A stretch of DNA of 64,000 nucleotides from Dysosmobacter sp. Marseille-Q4140 (GCA_018228705.1 CP073694.1:992001-1056000), one strand, 5' to 3'; shown: positions 8,114-17,459, counted from the first letter of the stretch. A program made the numbers and translations. Notes: generated by a model from the letters alone, not told the origin.

Positions 8114-8889
8114 GTCCAGCCACCTCCTTCCTCTGTACTGGCGAGCCGCACAAATTCTTTGGTCCATTCCTCCCGTGGTGAAGCAAACAGGCTGCCGATC
8201 GTCCCCCGCTCCACAATCGTCCCGTTCTGCATGACAAGCAGCTCGTCGCAAAGTGTTCGGATCGCCGCATCATCGTGGGAGACAAACAGAATTGCCGACT
8301 GCTGTTTCATCCGCGCCAGTTCCTGAATGAGATACGATTTATTCTCTTCATCCAGTGCAGAGGTAGGCTCATCCGCGAATATGTACCGCGGAGACAAGCC
8401 GATCAAAATTGCCATCGTAACGCGCTGGAGCATCCCGCCGGAGAGCTGCCCCGGATAAGCCCGGTAAACACGCTCGCTGTCAGTGAGATGGACCTTTTTC
8501 AGCGCCTCCATGCTCAATTTCTGCGCGGTCTTCTTTTCGATATGCAGCCGCTTGCGGAAGGTCTCAGTCATCTGTGCGCCAATCGACACATGGAGATTTA
8601 ATGCGGCCATGGGATTTTGCGGGATAAACCCTAATGTTGTGCCGCAGAGTTCCCGCCTCACTTTCTCCGCCTGTTGAAGAAGGTCCTTCCCGTCCAGAAG
8701 AAGCTGCCCTCCGCAGATTGCAACATCTGGGTCCGAAACCCCCAACAAGGCTTTCAGAAGGGTTGTTTTTCCGCTACCGCTGGCTCCGGTCAGGCCCGTA
8801 CAGCCACCCGGCTCCAGGACAAAACTCACATGATCCAAAAGGAGCTTTCCCTTGCGTGTCCGGGCGGTCAAATCCTTGACTTCCATCAT
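8086..8889 (-). CDS. ABC importer ATPase (NikD/CntD/OppD-like)
   Basis: A 267-residue ATPase with Walker A GASGSGKTT, signature QLSGGMLQRVTMA, Walker B YIFADEPTSALDEENK and H-loop VSHDD. Either of two adjacent ATGs (8889 or 8886) follows GGAGGTGAGCAGG. The gene overlaps the upstream permease stop and the downstream ATPase start, so the importer genes form one tight operon. The role is to energise uptake across the cytoplasmic membrane as a heterodimer with the 7385-8113 product. Confidence 0.88.
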   Translation of the reverse strand: MMEVKDLTARTRKGKLLLDHVSFVLEPGGCTGLTGASGSGKTTLLKALLGVSDPDVAICGGQLLLDGKDLLQQAEKVRRELCGTTLGFIPQNPMAALNLHVSIGAQMTETFRKRLHIEKKTAQKLSMEALKKVHLTDSERVYRAYPGQLSGGMLQRVTMAILIGLSPRYIFADEPTSALDEENKSYLIQELARMKQQSAILFVSHDDAAIRTLCDELLVMQNGTIVERGTIGSLFASPREEWTKEFVRLASTEEGGGWTWSKSPLPM

Positions 8890-9668
8890 GCCTGCTCACC
8901 TCCCTCCAACTGCTTTGCCAGCAGGTTAAAGGCCAGCGTGCAGAGAAAGATGAACAGGATCGGCAGAAACAGCAGAGAGGGATGAGTCATCAGCATACTG
9001 CGCCCCTCGGAGAGCATGGAGCCCCAATCAATCACATCATCGCCCAGCGTCAGGCCAATAAAGGAGAACGCCGAGATATTCATAATCATCTCCGCACAGG
9101 ACAGGCACAGAAAATGCACCAGCGGCCGGATGATATTCGGTAGGATATGGACAAACAGCACCCGGCTCCGGGAAGCCCCGGAGGAGACGGCGCACAGCAC
9201 ATAGGCTTTATCCAGCTCCAGCTCTGTCTGCGTCTTGACCAGCTTAATCATTCGTAAAATGAGCGAAACGGTCAACGCCACCAGCATGGTAGGGATGCTG
9301 TTGCCCCAAATGCCCACGAAGATAATCAGGTATGCCAACGGCGGGATGGCTGTCACCGCGTCCAACAGGCTGCTGAACGCCAGACTTTTGGCGGCGTTTG
9401 CCCGTCCGAGCCATAGCCCGATTAAAGTTCCGAGGACAAGTACGATGCTGCCTCCCAGCAGGACGATTCCAAGCGTCACCTTCCCGCCATATAAGAGCCT
9501 GGAAAGCTCACAGCGCCCAAACTGGTCTGTTCCCAGCGGAAAGTCCACACTCGGAGCCGCATACTTGTTCACAATGTCCATCGCCTCTGGGTCATTGGGC
9601 GCAATCAGGAATCCGAGGAAGCAGAAGGCAATGATGAAAACAGGAATCAGCCATTTTAGATGTTTCAT
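8886..9668 (-). CDS. ABC importer permease (NikC/CntC/DppC-like)
   Basis: A 260-residue integral membrane protein of the nickel/peptide permease family. It has an N-terminal membrane segment (WLIPVFIIAFCFLGFLIA), the periplasmic FPLGTDQFGRCELSRLLYG motif characteristic of DppC/NikC proteins, then five further hydrophobic segments with the cytoplasmic coupling loop AVSSGASRSRVLFVHILPN. It overlaps both neighbours by 4 bases. It pairs with the 9665-10600 permease to form the channel. Confidence 0.88.
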   Translation of the reverse strand: MKHLKWLIPVFIIAFCFLGFLIAPNDPEAMDIVNKYAAPSVDFPLGTDQFGRCELSRLLYGGKVTLGIVLLGGSIVLVLGTLIGLWLGRANAAKSLAFSSLLDAVTAIPPLAYLIIFVGIWGNSIPTMLVALTVSLILRMIKLVKTQTELELDKAYVLCAVSSGASRSRVLFVHILPNIIRPLVHFLCLSCAEMIMNISAFSFIGLTLGDDVIDWGSMLSEGRSMLMTHPSLLFLPILFIFLCTLAFNLLAKQLEGGEQA

Positions 9669-10600
9669 GCCGCGCCCCCCTTTCTGGTCTGGAGAAGCCT
9701 CTGGATAATATCTGCCAAAATATTAAAAATCACCAGGGCAAAGGCCAGAAACAGCACCGTGGCATAGATGACCGGTAGATCCCGGTTTGTCAGGCTGTCC
9801 ACGATACGGTATCCAAGGCCCGGCAGGGAAAAGATGTTCTCTACAATGGCGGACCCCGCCATACACATCCCCATCATCTGCATAAAGGTGGGGACAATGG
9901 AGATGACCGCCTGGGGCAGAGCATAGCGCACTACGATGTAGCGGTCGCTGAGGCCACGGCAGCGGGCATAGAGCATGCTGTCCTCATTCATGGCCCGCTG
10001 AATGGCCTTGGAGAGCATCTGCCCGAAAAAGGCGATCCCGCTTACTGCCAGACAGAGCGCCGCAGGAAGGTATCGCATCAATCCTGTGTTTCCCGCTACA
10101 TTTATAAGATTCCAGCGCACCGCTACCACATCAATAAACGATGTCGCCAGATAAAAGGCCGGTATGGAAATTGCCGCGATGGACACGAAGCCCAGCACTT
10201 TTCCAGCAAAATTCCTGCGGGCCAGGTAAAGCAGAGTACCTAAAATCAAAGCTCCAACGGCCTGAAGGACAGTCGCCAGCAGAACAATGCAGGCGGTTTC
10301 CTTTGCGGCCGTCCCCACAATGAGAAACACATCCTTGTTGTCCACAAGGGAAGTTCCCAAATCGAAGTGAAGCAGATTTCCCAGCCAGTCCAAATACTGC
10401 ACGACAAGCGGGCGGTTTAAGCCCATTTCTTCCCGGATCAATTCAATTCGGGAATTGTCCACCGTAAAGACGCGGCGCGCATAGGCTTCCGCAGCATCAA
10501 TCGGAGAGAGCTTCATCAGAATGAAGGCAATCGCCGTCACCAGGAATAAAGTCAGGAACAGTTGTAGGATTTTTTGAAGTAGGAATCGTTTTGTACTCAC
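9665..10600 (-). CDS. ABC importer permease (NikB/CntB/DppB-like)
   Basis: A 311-residue permease starting at a GTG behind GGAGGCGGGGG. The N-terminal segment and DppB/NikB motifs are visible: MGLNRPLVVQYLDWLGNLLHFDLGTS, the coupling loop RCRGLSDRYIVVRYALPQAVI, and SLPGLGYRIVDSLTNRDLPV near the end. It lies 17 bases downstream of the second ABC half-transporter, which suggests that the half-transporter pair and the importer are one transcription unit from the iron-box promoter at about 14123. Confidence 0.88.
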   Translation of the reverse strand: MSTKRFLLQKILQLFLTLFLVTAIAFILMKLSPIDAAEAYARRVFTVDNSRIELIREEMGLNRPLVVQYLDWLGNLLHFDLGTSLVDNKDVFLIVGTAAKETACIVLLATVLQAVGALILGTLLYLARRNFAGKVLGFVSIAAISIPAFYLATSFIDVVAVRWNLINVAGNTGLMRYLPAALCLAVSGIAFFGQMLSKAIQRAMNEDSMLYARCRGLSDRYIVVRYALPQAVISIVPTFMQMMGMCMAGSAIVENIFSLPGLGYRIVDSLTNRDLPVIYATVLFLAFALVIFNILADIIQRLLQTRKGGAA

Positions 10601-10617
10601 ACCCCCGCCTCCTTGTA

Positions 10618-12354
10618 CTATGCGTTGATTTTCCAGTCTATCGCCGCTCTCCGATTCAAAATGAAGTCGGCATAGATTCCTTGTTGCCCAATGAGCTGGT
10701 CATGTGTGCCGTGCTGAACGATTTCCCCGTGGTCCAACACCAGAATCTGATCGGCATTTCTTACGGTTTTCAGACGGTGAGCAATCATAATGATGGTCTT
10801 GCCTCCGGTCAAGGCTTCGATGGCCTCCTGCAGCTCCGCCTCGTTCTCGGGGTCAACATTGGCCGTGGCCTCGTCCAAAATGATGATCGGCGCGTCCTTG
10901 AGCATGGCCCGGGCGATGGAGAGCCGCTGGCGTTCTCCGCCGGAGATCGTGGCGCCGCTCTCACCGATGATGGTATCGTAGCCGTCCGGCAGGGCCGTGA
11001 TGAAGTCATGGCACCGAGCCGCCTTTGCCGCGGCCACCACCTCCTCATGGGTGGCATCCGGCTTGCCGAACTTGATGTTGTTCTCAATGCTGTCGTTGAA
11101 CAGGTACACGCGCTGAAAGACCATACTGAAATTGCGCATCAAACTATCCAGCGCATAGTCCTTCACATTGATGCCGCCCAGCTTGACCGTGCCGCTGTCC
11201 ACATCCCAAAACCTTGCCATAAGACTGGTGAGGGTGGTCTTGCCGGAGCCGGAGGGTCCCACAATGGCAGTTGTTGTCCCTTCCGGGATAGTAAAGCTGA
11301 CATCGCGGATGATTTTCCGCTCCCCATAGGAAAAGTCCACATGCTCGAAGGAAATATCGCAGTGTTTCGGTGTCTGTACGGAGCCGCCTTCGTCCATCCG
11401 GGGTGCGCAGTCAATCTCCTCCACCCGGTCGATGGAAGCGTCGATCATAGGCAGCATGAAGAACATCTCACCGGCAGACTCCAGCTCGCTGTATACCAAG
11501 AAAGCGGAAACCACCACCATCAGGCAAGCAAAAAGGGTCATACTACCTTGCAGGAAAAACCAGATTGAGAGCAGAATCGCCACCACCGCCGTGACACGCA
11601 GGACAATTTGCTCCAAAACATTGTAGGGAATACGCTTGCGCTCCAGCTTGAAATTCTGCTGTTCCGTCTCCTCAATCGTGCGGTTCAGCGTCTGATTAGC
11701 CGCCTTATCTCCATGGAAGGCGCGTACCACGCTCATGCCCTGTATGTATTCCAGCACAGCGTCCACAAGTCTTGTCTGGGCTGCCAGCCGTCCCGGAGAC
11801 AATTCTCTGGATTTCTTCAGTAAAAGCGAATTGACCCAGAGGAACAGGAGCATACCAAGCAGGAAGATCAGCCCAATGCGCCAGTCAAAGCACAGGACCG
11901 CCAAAGAGAAGATGGTGGTCCGGATCATGCCCACCACCGTCCGGGCAATTACCGCAAAGGACATGCTCTCCAAGTCCTCCATGGTGGAGGTGGCCACTGC
12001 GGTGAGGCTGCCCAGGCTCTGGGCGTTGAAGTAGCCCATAGGCATGTACTTCATTCGTTCTCCGATATGGATGCGCTTCTCCGCACACATACAGTAATCG
12101 GCGTGCCCCTCGCTGTTGTGGGCCAGATACCAGCACAGGGCGGCCCCGGCCACGCTGACCGTCATGATCCCAAAGGCCACCCATGGGGTGATCCCGGGCA
12201 TGTTCTGCTCTACCAGGGCGCGGAGCACAACCAACAGCGCCGCAAACTGCAAAGCCTCAAAAATGCTCCGCAGCAACTCAAAGGCCATTCCTTTGTACCA
12301 GGAGCCTTTCTGCTCCCCGGCAAAGCGAAAAAACCGTTTATATGCGTCAAACAT
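10618..12354 (-). CDS. ABC half-transporter, exporter fold (module A, second of pair)
   Basis: The 578-residue protein has a six-helix type IV (exporter-fold) membrane domain (about 1-310) fused to an ATPase with Walker A GPSGSGKTT, signature TISGGERQRLSIARA, Walker B IIILDEATANVD and H-loop IAHRLKTV, all catalytic residues intact. The ATG at 12354 has GGAGGTGGCAAGC upstream and overlaps the preceding half-transporter by 8 bases, so the two probably form a heterodimer. Pairs like this next to metal-repressor genes include siderophore importers IrtAB and YbtPQ. Sitting in one operon with a NikA-type importer supports metal-chelate handling, but import versus export cannot be told from sequence. 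Confidence 0.85.
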   Translation of the reverse strand: MFDAYKRFFRFAGEQKGSWYKGMAFELLRSIFEALQFAALLVVLRALVEQNMPGITPWVAFGIMTVSVAGAALCWYLAHNSEGHADYCMCAEKRIHIGERMKYMPMGYFNAQSLGSLTAVATSTMEDLESMSFAVIARTVVGMIRTTIFSLAVLCFDWRIGLIFLLGMLLFLWVNSLLLKKSRELSPGRLAAQTRLVDAVLEYIQGMSVVRAFHGDKAANQTLNRTIEETEQQNFKLERKRIPYNVLEQIVLRVTAVVAILLSIWFFLQGSMTLFACLMVVVSAFLVYSELESAGEMFFMLPMIDASIDRVEEIDCAPRMDEGGSVQTPKHCDISFEHVDFSYGERKIIRDVSFTIPEGTTTAIVGPSGSGKTTLTSLMARFWDVDSGTVKLGGINVKDYALDSLMRNFSMVFQRVYLFNDSIENNIKFGKPDATHEEVVAAAKAARCHDFITALPDGYDTIIGESGATISGGERQRLSIARAMLKDAPIIILDEATANVDPENEAELQEAIEALTGGKTIIMIAHRLKTVRNADQILVLDHGEIVQHGTHDQLIGQQGIYADFILNRRAAIDWKINA

Positions 12355-14107
12355 GCTTGCCACCTCCTTCTCCCGTATCCGCATCCTTCGCCTGCGTGTG
12401 GGCCACCCACATCTGAGCGTAGAGGGGACACCGTTTCAACAACTCCTCATGTGTTCCCGCATCCAGGATTTTTCCCTGATCCACCACAGCGATTTGGTCT
12501 GCATCGGTTATGGTACTCAAGCGGTGGGCGATAACGATAAGTGTCTTTCCTCGGGTCAGCCTGCCGATGGCGTCCTGAAGCACCGCCTCGTTCTCGGGGT
12601 CTGTGTAGGAAGTCGCCTCGTCCAAAATCACAATCGGGGCATTCTTCATCATGGCCCGCGCAATAGCGACCCGCTGGCGCTCCCCGCCGGAGAGGTGTCC
12701 GCCTGCGCCGCCTACCACAGTGTCATACCCGTGATCCAGCCCCATGATGAATTCATGACAGCCGGAGGCCTTCGCCACAGCCTCCACTTCATCGTCGGTA
12801 GCCTCCGGCCGTCCCATGCGGATGTTTTCCCGGACAGAGACATTGAACAGGAAGTTATCTTGGGAGACATATCCGATGAGGTCCATTACTTGCTCTGGCG
12901 GCAGGTTTTTTACATCCTCTCCGCCGATAGTGATGCTCCCGCTGCCAGCGTCCCAATAGGAGGCGATGAGCTTGGCGATGGTGGATTTGCCGGAACCAGA
13001 CGGTCCTACCAGCGCAGTGGTCGTGCCTTGCCGGATGTTCAGTGTGACGCCGTTCAAAACCTGCTTATCTTTGTAAGCGAATCTCACATCCCGCAGGCCA
13101 ATGTCCAGCCCATGCAGTTCTTTTCTCTGCACAGGCCGCTCCAGATCCGGCTCGGACAGCACAGCGCCGATTTCCCCGGTGATGGTCGCAATTTTGGAGA
13201 AATCATCAGTCAAAAAGATCGCCGCTACCAATGGCCCCACGATACCGAGGGACAGGATTGCAATCGTGATAAAATCCGGGGCGGTCAGGCTTCCATTCCG
13301 ACAAAAGACGCATCCAATGGGCAGAACGCCGATCAGCACAGCGGGCCAAATAGTCATCATCAGGGCGGAGTAGCCCTGCGTGGACTTCATCCAGTCCAAT
13401 ATAAGATCCGCATTTTGTCGAACCGCATCGGTAAACTTCCCATAGGATGCTGCACTCTGGTTGAACGCTTTAATGACCTCAATACCGTTGATATACTCCA
13501 CCGTGGTGGCACTCATGTGCTTTCCGGCTTGAACGACCGCACCATATTTTTTCGGATACTCTTTCATCTGGGCCATATAACAGAGCATCCCAATAGGGAT
13601 GGTGATAAGCGATACTAACGCCATACGCCAGTCCAGGGCGAAGAGGCAAACCACAATAGCGAGAGGGACCAACAGATTAGAGGTCATTTCCGGAATGATA
13701 TGTGCCAGTGGGACCTCCATCTGCTCCACGCGCTCCACCATGGTCGTTTTCAACCGGCCCGACGGTGTATCGGTCAGATAGCCCATGGAAACACGAGTCA
13801 ACTTATCCGCCACAGCCCTCCGCAACTCCGACAGCACATGGAAAGTGGCCTCGTGAGAGCATCGAGTAGAAATGCCGTGGAGGACAGACTTGAGCAGATA
13901 GGCGATCAGAGCTACCATTCCCCAAATCAGATAAATCGAAAAGTTCTTTTCAGCAGAAATGAGTAGGTTGACCATCTTTGCCACGGCAAAGTATGGCACC
14001 ATCCCGCTGGCCACGCTGATAACAGCAAGGACAGTCGAGGCAATAAAACCTGCCCGGTGCGGTCTGATAAACGCCATCAAGCTAAATGGATTCTTTTGTT
14101 TCTGCAT
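12347..14107 (-). CDS. ABC half-transporter, exporter fold (module A, first of pair)
   Basis: 586 residues: a transmembrane domain (about 1-320) and an ATPase with Walker A GPSGSGKST, signature HLSGGERQRVAIARA, Walker B IVILDEATSYTD and H-loop IAHRLSTI. It starts behind AGGAGGGATACC and directly downstream of the iron-box-like operator at 14123-14138. Its counterparts in modules B (19647) and C (29631) have the same position as first gene after a TetR gene, and share the DEATxxxDPENE signature. The putative partner is the 10618-12354 product. Confidence 0.85.
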   Translation of the reverse strand: MQKQKNPFSLMAFIRPHRAGFIASTVLAVISVASGMVPYFAVAKMVNLLISAEKNFSIYLIWGMVALIAYLLKSVLHGISTRCSHEATFHVLSELRRAVADKLTRVSMGYLTDTPSGRLKTTMVERVEQMEVPLAHIIPEMTSNLLVPLAIVVCLFALDWRMALVSLITIPIGMLCYMAQMKEYPKKYGAVVQAGKHMSATTVEYINGIEVIKAFNQSAASYGKFTDAVRQNADLILDWMKSTQGYSALMMTIWPAVLIGVLPIGCVFCRNGSLTAPDFITIAILSLGIVGPLVAAIFLTDDFSKIATITGEIGAVLSEPDLERPVQRKELHGLDIGLRDVRFAYKDKQVLNGVTLNIRQGTTTALVGPSGSGKSTIAKLIASYWDAGSGSITIGGEDVKNLPPEQVMDLIGYVSQDNFLFNVSVRENIRMGRPEATDDEVEAVAKASGCHEFIMGLDHGYDTVVGGAGGHLSGGERQRVAIARAMMKNAPIVILDEATSYTDPENEAVLQDAIGRLTRGKTLIVIAHRLSTITDADQIAVVDQGKILDAGTHEELLKRCPLYAQMWVAHTQAKDADTGEGGGKHV

Positions 14108-14122
14108 GGTATCCCTCCTGAA

Positions 14123-14138
14123 GTTAGCGAATTCTAAC
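14123..14138. promoter_or_regulatory. DtxR/IdeR-like operator 1
   Basis: GTTAGCGAATTCTAAC, exact half-sites GTTAG and CTAAC with a 6-base spacer, 16 bases before the first ABC half-transporter of module A. TAGAAT inside the repeat could serve as a -10 element. One of 11 similar sites in the window. Confidence 0.7.
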
Positions 14139-14155
14139 CAAATGCCAAAGAAAAA

Positions 14156-14194
14156 AGCCGATGACTCGCAGGATTATCCTGCACATCATCGGCT
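14156..14194 (-). terminator. terminator of the TetR-KTR message
   Basis: Outer arms AGCCGATGA (14156-14164) and TCATCGGCT (14186-14194), inner arms GCAGGA and TCCTGC; on the minus strand the stem is followed by a long T-run. It overlaps the stop codon of the KTR gene and insulates the TetR unit from the ABC operon. Confidence 0.8.
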
Positions 14195-14383
14195 CTGCGT
14201 CTTGGCGTCTGGCTCTGACAATATGATGTTTTGTCCCTGCACATCAACAATGTGTTCCGTTCCGCATTTAGGACAGAACAGCGGAAAACGCTTTAGGATT
14301 GTGTCTGGATTCACCTTGGTACGAGTTTTGTTGCCGCAGGTAGGGCAATGAATCCAGCCACTCCGGTCGATCCACCCGCTCAC
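14186..14383 (-). CDS. cysteine-rich KTR domain protein (65 aa)
   Basis: A small zinc-ribbon-like protein with two CxxC knuckles (CPTCGNKTRTKV and CPKCGTEH), matching the Cys_rich_KTR family known from Clostridia and their mobile elements. The start codon overlaps the TetR stop by 4 bases, so it is translationally coupled to TetR. It probably binds zinc or another metal through four cysteines. No role has been established; its coupling to a regulator suggests an accessory regulatory or RNA/DNA-binding function. Confidence 0.8.
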   Translation of the reverse strand: MSGWIDRSGWIHCPTCGNKTRTKVNPDTILKRFPLFCPKCGTEHIVDVQGQNIILSEPDAKTQSR

Positions 14384-15015
14384 TGGTCTTCACCTCCATC
14401 TCCGAAGAAGATGGTTTTCCAGCCGGCGGTATAGAAACGCCGCATCCTCTGGATATGCTCGACCGCCTGCTCCTTTGGCATATCGTGGATGACCACCTCG
14501 AACATCCCAGTATAAAAGGCGCTGGACAGTAGATGGCTCAACTCTGGTGTAAGGCGGCCGCTGGAGATTGCGTCGTTCCCAGATGCCTGAATATAGCGCA
14601 TGGTACATTGATTGTCTATTTCCACGACTCGGTGGAGGAATTCCTGATATGTACTGTTCTCTCCACTGGTCAAAAGCAGCTTGAACTCGTCAAAATGGTC
14701 GTAGATATAGTCTACTGAGGCCCAAAAGCCATGATCAGAGAAAGAATACATTTGGCTGGTCTGTTCAGCTCCGGGTAACTGGTTAAACTGCTCCAACGCC
14801 GATTGTATCAGGCCACAAAAAGCATCCATGGCAGGCTGTACGAGGGAGCGGTACAGGCTCTCTTTGTCCGGATATCGAATATAGATTGCCCCTTTGCTGG
14901 AGCCAGCTTTTTCTGCTATCACTCTAAGAGAGGCATTCTCATATCCATTTGTGAGAAATTCTTCTTTTGCGCATTCCATGAGTTTTTCTGTCACACCTGC
15001 TGTTCTTTTCGCCAA
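14380..15015 (-). CDS. TetR-family regulator, module A
   Basis: 211 residues. N-terminal helix-turn-helix (ASLRVIAEKAGSSKGAIYIRYPDKESLYR, about 26-54) and a ligand-binding helical C-terminal domain. A 33-bp palindrome lies directly upstream and is its probable operator (autoregulation). Downstream come the coupled KTR gene and then the ABC/importer operon of module A, which it may also control. Three other TetR genes (18903, 31483, 62704) hold the same place beside ABC half-transporter pairs. Confidence 0.85.
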   Translation of the reverse strand: MAKRTAGVTEKLMECAKEEFLTNGYENASLRVIAEKAGSSKGAIYIRYPDKESLYRSLVQPAMDAFCGLIQSALEQFNQLPGAEQTSQMYSFSDHGFWASVDYIYDHFDEFKLLLTSGENSTYQEFLHRVVEIDNQCTMRYIQASGNDAISSGRLTPELSHLLSSAFYTGMFEVVIHDMPKEQAVEHIQRMRRFYTAGWKTIFFGDGGEDQ

Positions 15016-15031
15016 GTGACCACCTCATCAA

Positions 15032-15064
15032 TTAAAACCTTCGGTTTCAAACCAGTGGTTTTAA
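15032..15064. promoter_or_regulatory. palindromic operator of the module A TetR
   Basis: TTAAAACC (15032-15039) and GGTTTTAA (15057-15064) with an inner palindrome GGTTTCAAACC (15043-15053), all centred on 15048. It lies 16 bases upstream of the TetR start, so autorepression is likely. Confidence 0.65.
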
Positions 15065-15087
15065 TATAGCACAAAAGAAGCGAACAG

Positions 15088-15513
15088 TCAATAGTCTCCG
15101 CTAACTATCTTATATCCACTCCGAAAGACGGTTTTGATATATATAGGATGTCTGGGATCCTCCTCCAGTTTCTTTCTCAGCCGCCAGATGGTATTCTCCA
15201 CAGAGTTTGTCCCGTGCAGATATTCCTCGCCCCAAGCGGCCTCATAGAGCTGCGCTTTGGAGAACACATGCCCTGGTGAACTGGCCATGCAGTAGAGCAT
15301 GGCATACTCCCCATGATTGAGCTCCACTTCCCTGCCGGCCATGAGCACCCGGCGTTGCTCGTGATGGATCTCCAGATCCCCGATACGCAGCACGGAAGCA
15401 GACTGCTCGACAACATCGATCATCTCTGCCCTTTTACCCTTCAGCGCATCCATGATGGTCTGGAACACGCTACCGTCCGGATCGGCGGCCCGGATAACGA
15501 TAATTTCATCCAC
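15088..15513 (-). CDS. orphan OmpR-type winged-helix transcription factor, copy B
   Basis: 141 residues, closely similar to copies A and C: short N-terminus MDEIIVIRAADPDG, no receiver domain, then the OmpR-type DNA-binding domain with LNHGEYAMLYCMA, TNSVENTIWRLRKKLEED and the wing IKTVFRSGYKIV. It follows the DtxR-like gene of module B after a conserved hairpin. Its 3' end lies 73 bases from the TetR gene of module A. The very small N-terminal region may sense something other than phosphorylation; nothing in the sequence shows what. Confidence 0.85.
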   Translation of the reverse strand: MDEIIVIRAADPDGSVFQTIMDALKGKRAEMIDVVEQSASVLRIGDLEIHHEQRRVLMAGREVELNHGEYAMLYCMASSPGHVFSKAQLYEAAWGEEYLHGTNSVENTIWRLRKKLEEDPRHPIYIKTVFRSGYKIVSGDY

Positions 15514-15531
15514 GATTTCACCCCCAATGGC

Positions 15532-15567
15532 AAAGGGAGGCGGCCGCCTGCACGGCCTCCTCCCTTT
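15532..15567 (-). terminator. hairpin between DtxR-like and winged-helix genes, copy B
   Basis: AAAGGGAGG plus GGCCG pair with CGGCC plus CCTCCCTTT around a short loop. The sequence differs from copies A and C but the fold and place are kept, which argues for function as an attenuator. Confidence 0.6.
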
Positions 15568-15574
15568 GCTGTGC

Positions 15575-15967
15575 TTACGATTCTGTTTTCGCGGCGGCTT
15601 TCAGCCTCTCGAAACTTTCATCACTGATGACGTGCTCGATCCGGCAGGCATCTTTCTCAGCGGTTTCCGGGTCCACACCTGCTGCAATTAGGCGCTCGGT
15701 AAAGAAACGGTGCTTTTCGTAGATCTGCTCCGCCACTTCCCGGCCCACATCGGTCAAGTGCAGGAAATAGTCGCTGTCCATCGTCAGGAAGCCCCCTTCC
15801 CGCAGGGCCGCCACCGCATGGCACACGCTTGGCTTGGACACCTCCATGTGCCGGGCGACATCCACGGAGCGCACCATGCCCGTCTTCTTATGGAGAACAA
15901 GTATGGCCTCCAAGTAATCCTCACCGGACGCGTACAGTTTTTTATCAGGAGGCATTGCACGCACCAT
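15575..15967 (-). CDS. DtxR/IdeR-type metal-dependent repressor, copy B
   Basis: 130 residues from the ATG at 15967 (an in-frame ATG at 15955, MPPDKKLYASG, is an equally possible start; both have weak ribosome sites). Winged helix SVDVARHMEVSKPSVCHAVAALREGGFL, ligand motifs GEDYLEAI, EKHRFF and DACRIEHVIS with the DtxR-type cysteine. It overlaps the 3' end of the ECF ATPase gene, so it is part of the module B operon and reports metal status back on it. Nearly identical to copies A and C over long stretches of DNA. Confidence 0.87.
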   Translation of the reverse strand: MVRAMPPDKKLYASGEDYLEAILVLHKKTGMVRSVDVARHMEVSKPSVCHAVAALREGGFLTMDSDYFLHLTDVGREVAEQIYEKHRFFTERLIAAGVDPETAEKDACRIEHVISDESFERLKAAAKTES

Positions 15968-17447
15968 TTCCTTGCTCGTGGGAGAAGAAAGCCCGCAAGA
16001 GACTCACTGCATCCCCGTCCATCGGCCGATGCCACAGCACCTTGCTCCCCTGAATGAACAACAGGTAGGTGCAGCATTTATAAATGAGTTCCGGGTCATG
16101 TGTGATCAGAAACAGGCACTTTCCCATCTCTTTTAGGTGGTTTAAGTTGTCCGACACCTCCAGCATATGCCGGTAATCCAATCCGCTGGTAGGCTCGTCA
16201 AATATCAGGATCTTTTTGCCCGAAGCTACTGCACTGCCAATCGCCACCCTCTGTTTTTCACCACCGGACAGGGACATGGGGTGCAGTTTTATTTTGTCCA
16301 GCAGGTCAAGGCTGTTCAGTATCTCCTTGGCACGGGTCGTATCCGCTTTCTCGTCTTCGCCGCCCATACTGAGCAGCAACTCGTCCAGCACATCTTCCGT
16401 AAATAGCTGGTGGTTTACATCCTGCATAACCATATAGGAGATATGCCTGCGTTGCTTTGCGTCATAGGGGACCCCATCCATTTCAAGCACACCTTTTGCT
16501 TTTTTATCCAAGCCGCACAGACACCGGGCAAAGGTGGATTTTCCCGCACCGTTATTCCCGATGATGCCAATGATCTCCCCTTGGGGCAGGGTCAGGTCTG
16601 GAATATCCACATTGAGGGGGCCGTGCTTTTCATAGGAGAACTGGAACCCCTTGATATGTAGTTGCGGAGCGGCCGGTTTGGGAGCGGCCTCTGGGGGCAG
16701 ATGGAATGGGTCCAGTGCCCGCAGCCCCATTCCCTGCAATTTATCGGGCGGTAATTTTTGGAATTCTGCCCCGGTAAATTCTTGTACAATACTTCCGTGC
16801 TTCATGTAGAGAATTCGGTCTGCATAGGGAACAAGATAATAAAGCCGGTGTTCCGCGACGATCACCGTCTTTTTCTCGGACTGCCAGTGCCGGATCACAC
16901 CAATTAAATCTTCGATGGTGGCAATATCCAGGTTGGAGGATGGCTCGTCCAGCACAAAGATGTCCGGGTGGATTGCGTCGGCAGAGGCGCAGGCGATTTT
17001 CTGTTTTTCTCCACCGGACAGGGCAAATAAGCTCCGATTCAGCAGTTTTTCCAGCTTGAGACTATGAACAGTTTTTTCCAGACGTTCCCTCATTTCCGAG
17101 ACCGGCAGAGCCATGTTTTCACACCCAAAAACGATCTCGCTGGTAGTATCTACATTGTAGAATTGCGTCCTTGGATTTTGGAATACAGATCCTACCCGCT
17201 GTCCGATTTGATAAAGAGGATAGTTTTTTAACTCTTTCCCATCTAAAAGAACTTGCCCAGTCAATTTCCCGCCGTAGTAATGCGGAATCAGGCCGTTGAT
17301 CAGCCGGGTCAGCGTCGTCTTGCCGCAGCCGGACTCTCCACAGAGCAGGATGGTTTCGCCATCCCGGATTGTTAGGTTGATATGGCTCAGGTTGTTCTCG
17401 GTTTCTCCGCTCTCATAAGTAAAGGAAACATCTTTCAATTCGATCAC
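15945..17447 (-). CDS. ECF transporter ATPase, two fused nucleotide-binding domains (module B)
   Basis: 500 residues with two ABC ATPase domains in one chain. Domain 1 (about 1-230) has Walker A GESGCGKTT, signature ALSGGEKQK and Walker B FVLDEPSSNLD. Domain 2 (about 265-490) has Walker A GNNGAGKST, signature SLSGGEKQR and Walker B LIFDEPTSGLD. This fused EcfA/A' form is common in dedicated (group I) ECF transporters. It follows the T component by 12 bases. It should drive uptake of the substrate captured by the S component at 18191. Confidence 0.9.
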   Translation of the reverse strand: MIELKDVSFTYESGETENNLSHINLTIRDGETILLCGESGCGKTTLTRLINGLIPHYYGGKLTGQVLLDGKELKNYPLYQIGQRVGSVFQNPRTQFYNVDTTSEIVFGCENMALPVSEMRERLEKTVHSLKLEKLLNRSLFALSGGEKQKIACASADAIHPDIFVLDEPSSNLDIATIEDLIGVIRHWQSEKKTVIVAEHRLYYLVPYADRILYMKHGSIVQEFTGAEFQKLPPDKLQGMGLRALDPFHLPPEAAPKPAAPQLHIKGFQFSYEKHGPLNVDIPDLTLPQGEIIGIIGNNGAGKSTFARCLCGLDKKAKGVLEMDGVPYDAKQRRHISYMVMQDVNHQLFTEDVLDELLLSMGGEDEKADTTRAKEILNSLDLLDKIKLHPMSLSGGEKQRVAIGSAVASGKKILIFDEPTSGLDYRHMLEVSDNLNHLKEMGKCLFLITHDPELIYKCCTYLLFIQGSKVLWHRPMDGDAVSLLRAFFSHEQGNGACNAS

Positions 17448-17459
17448 AGTATCACCTCC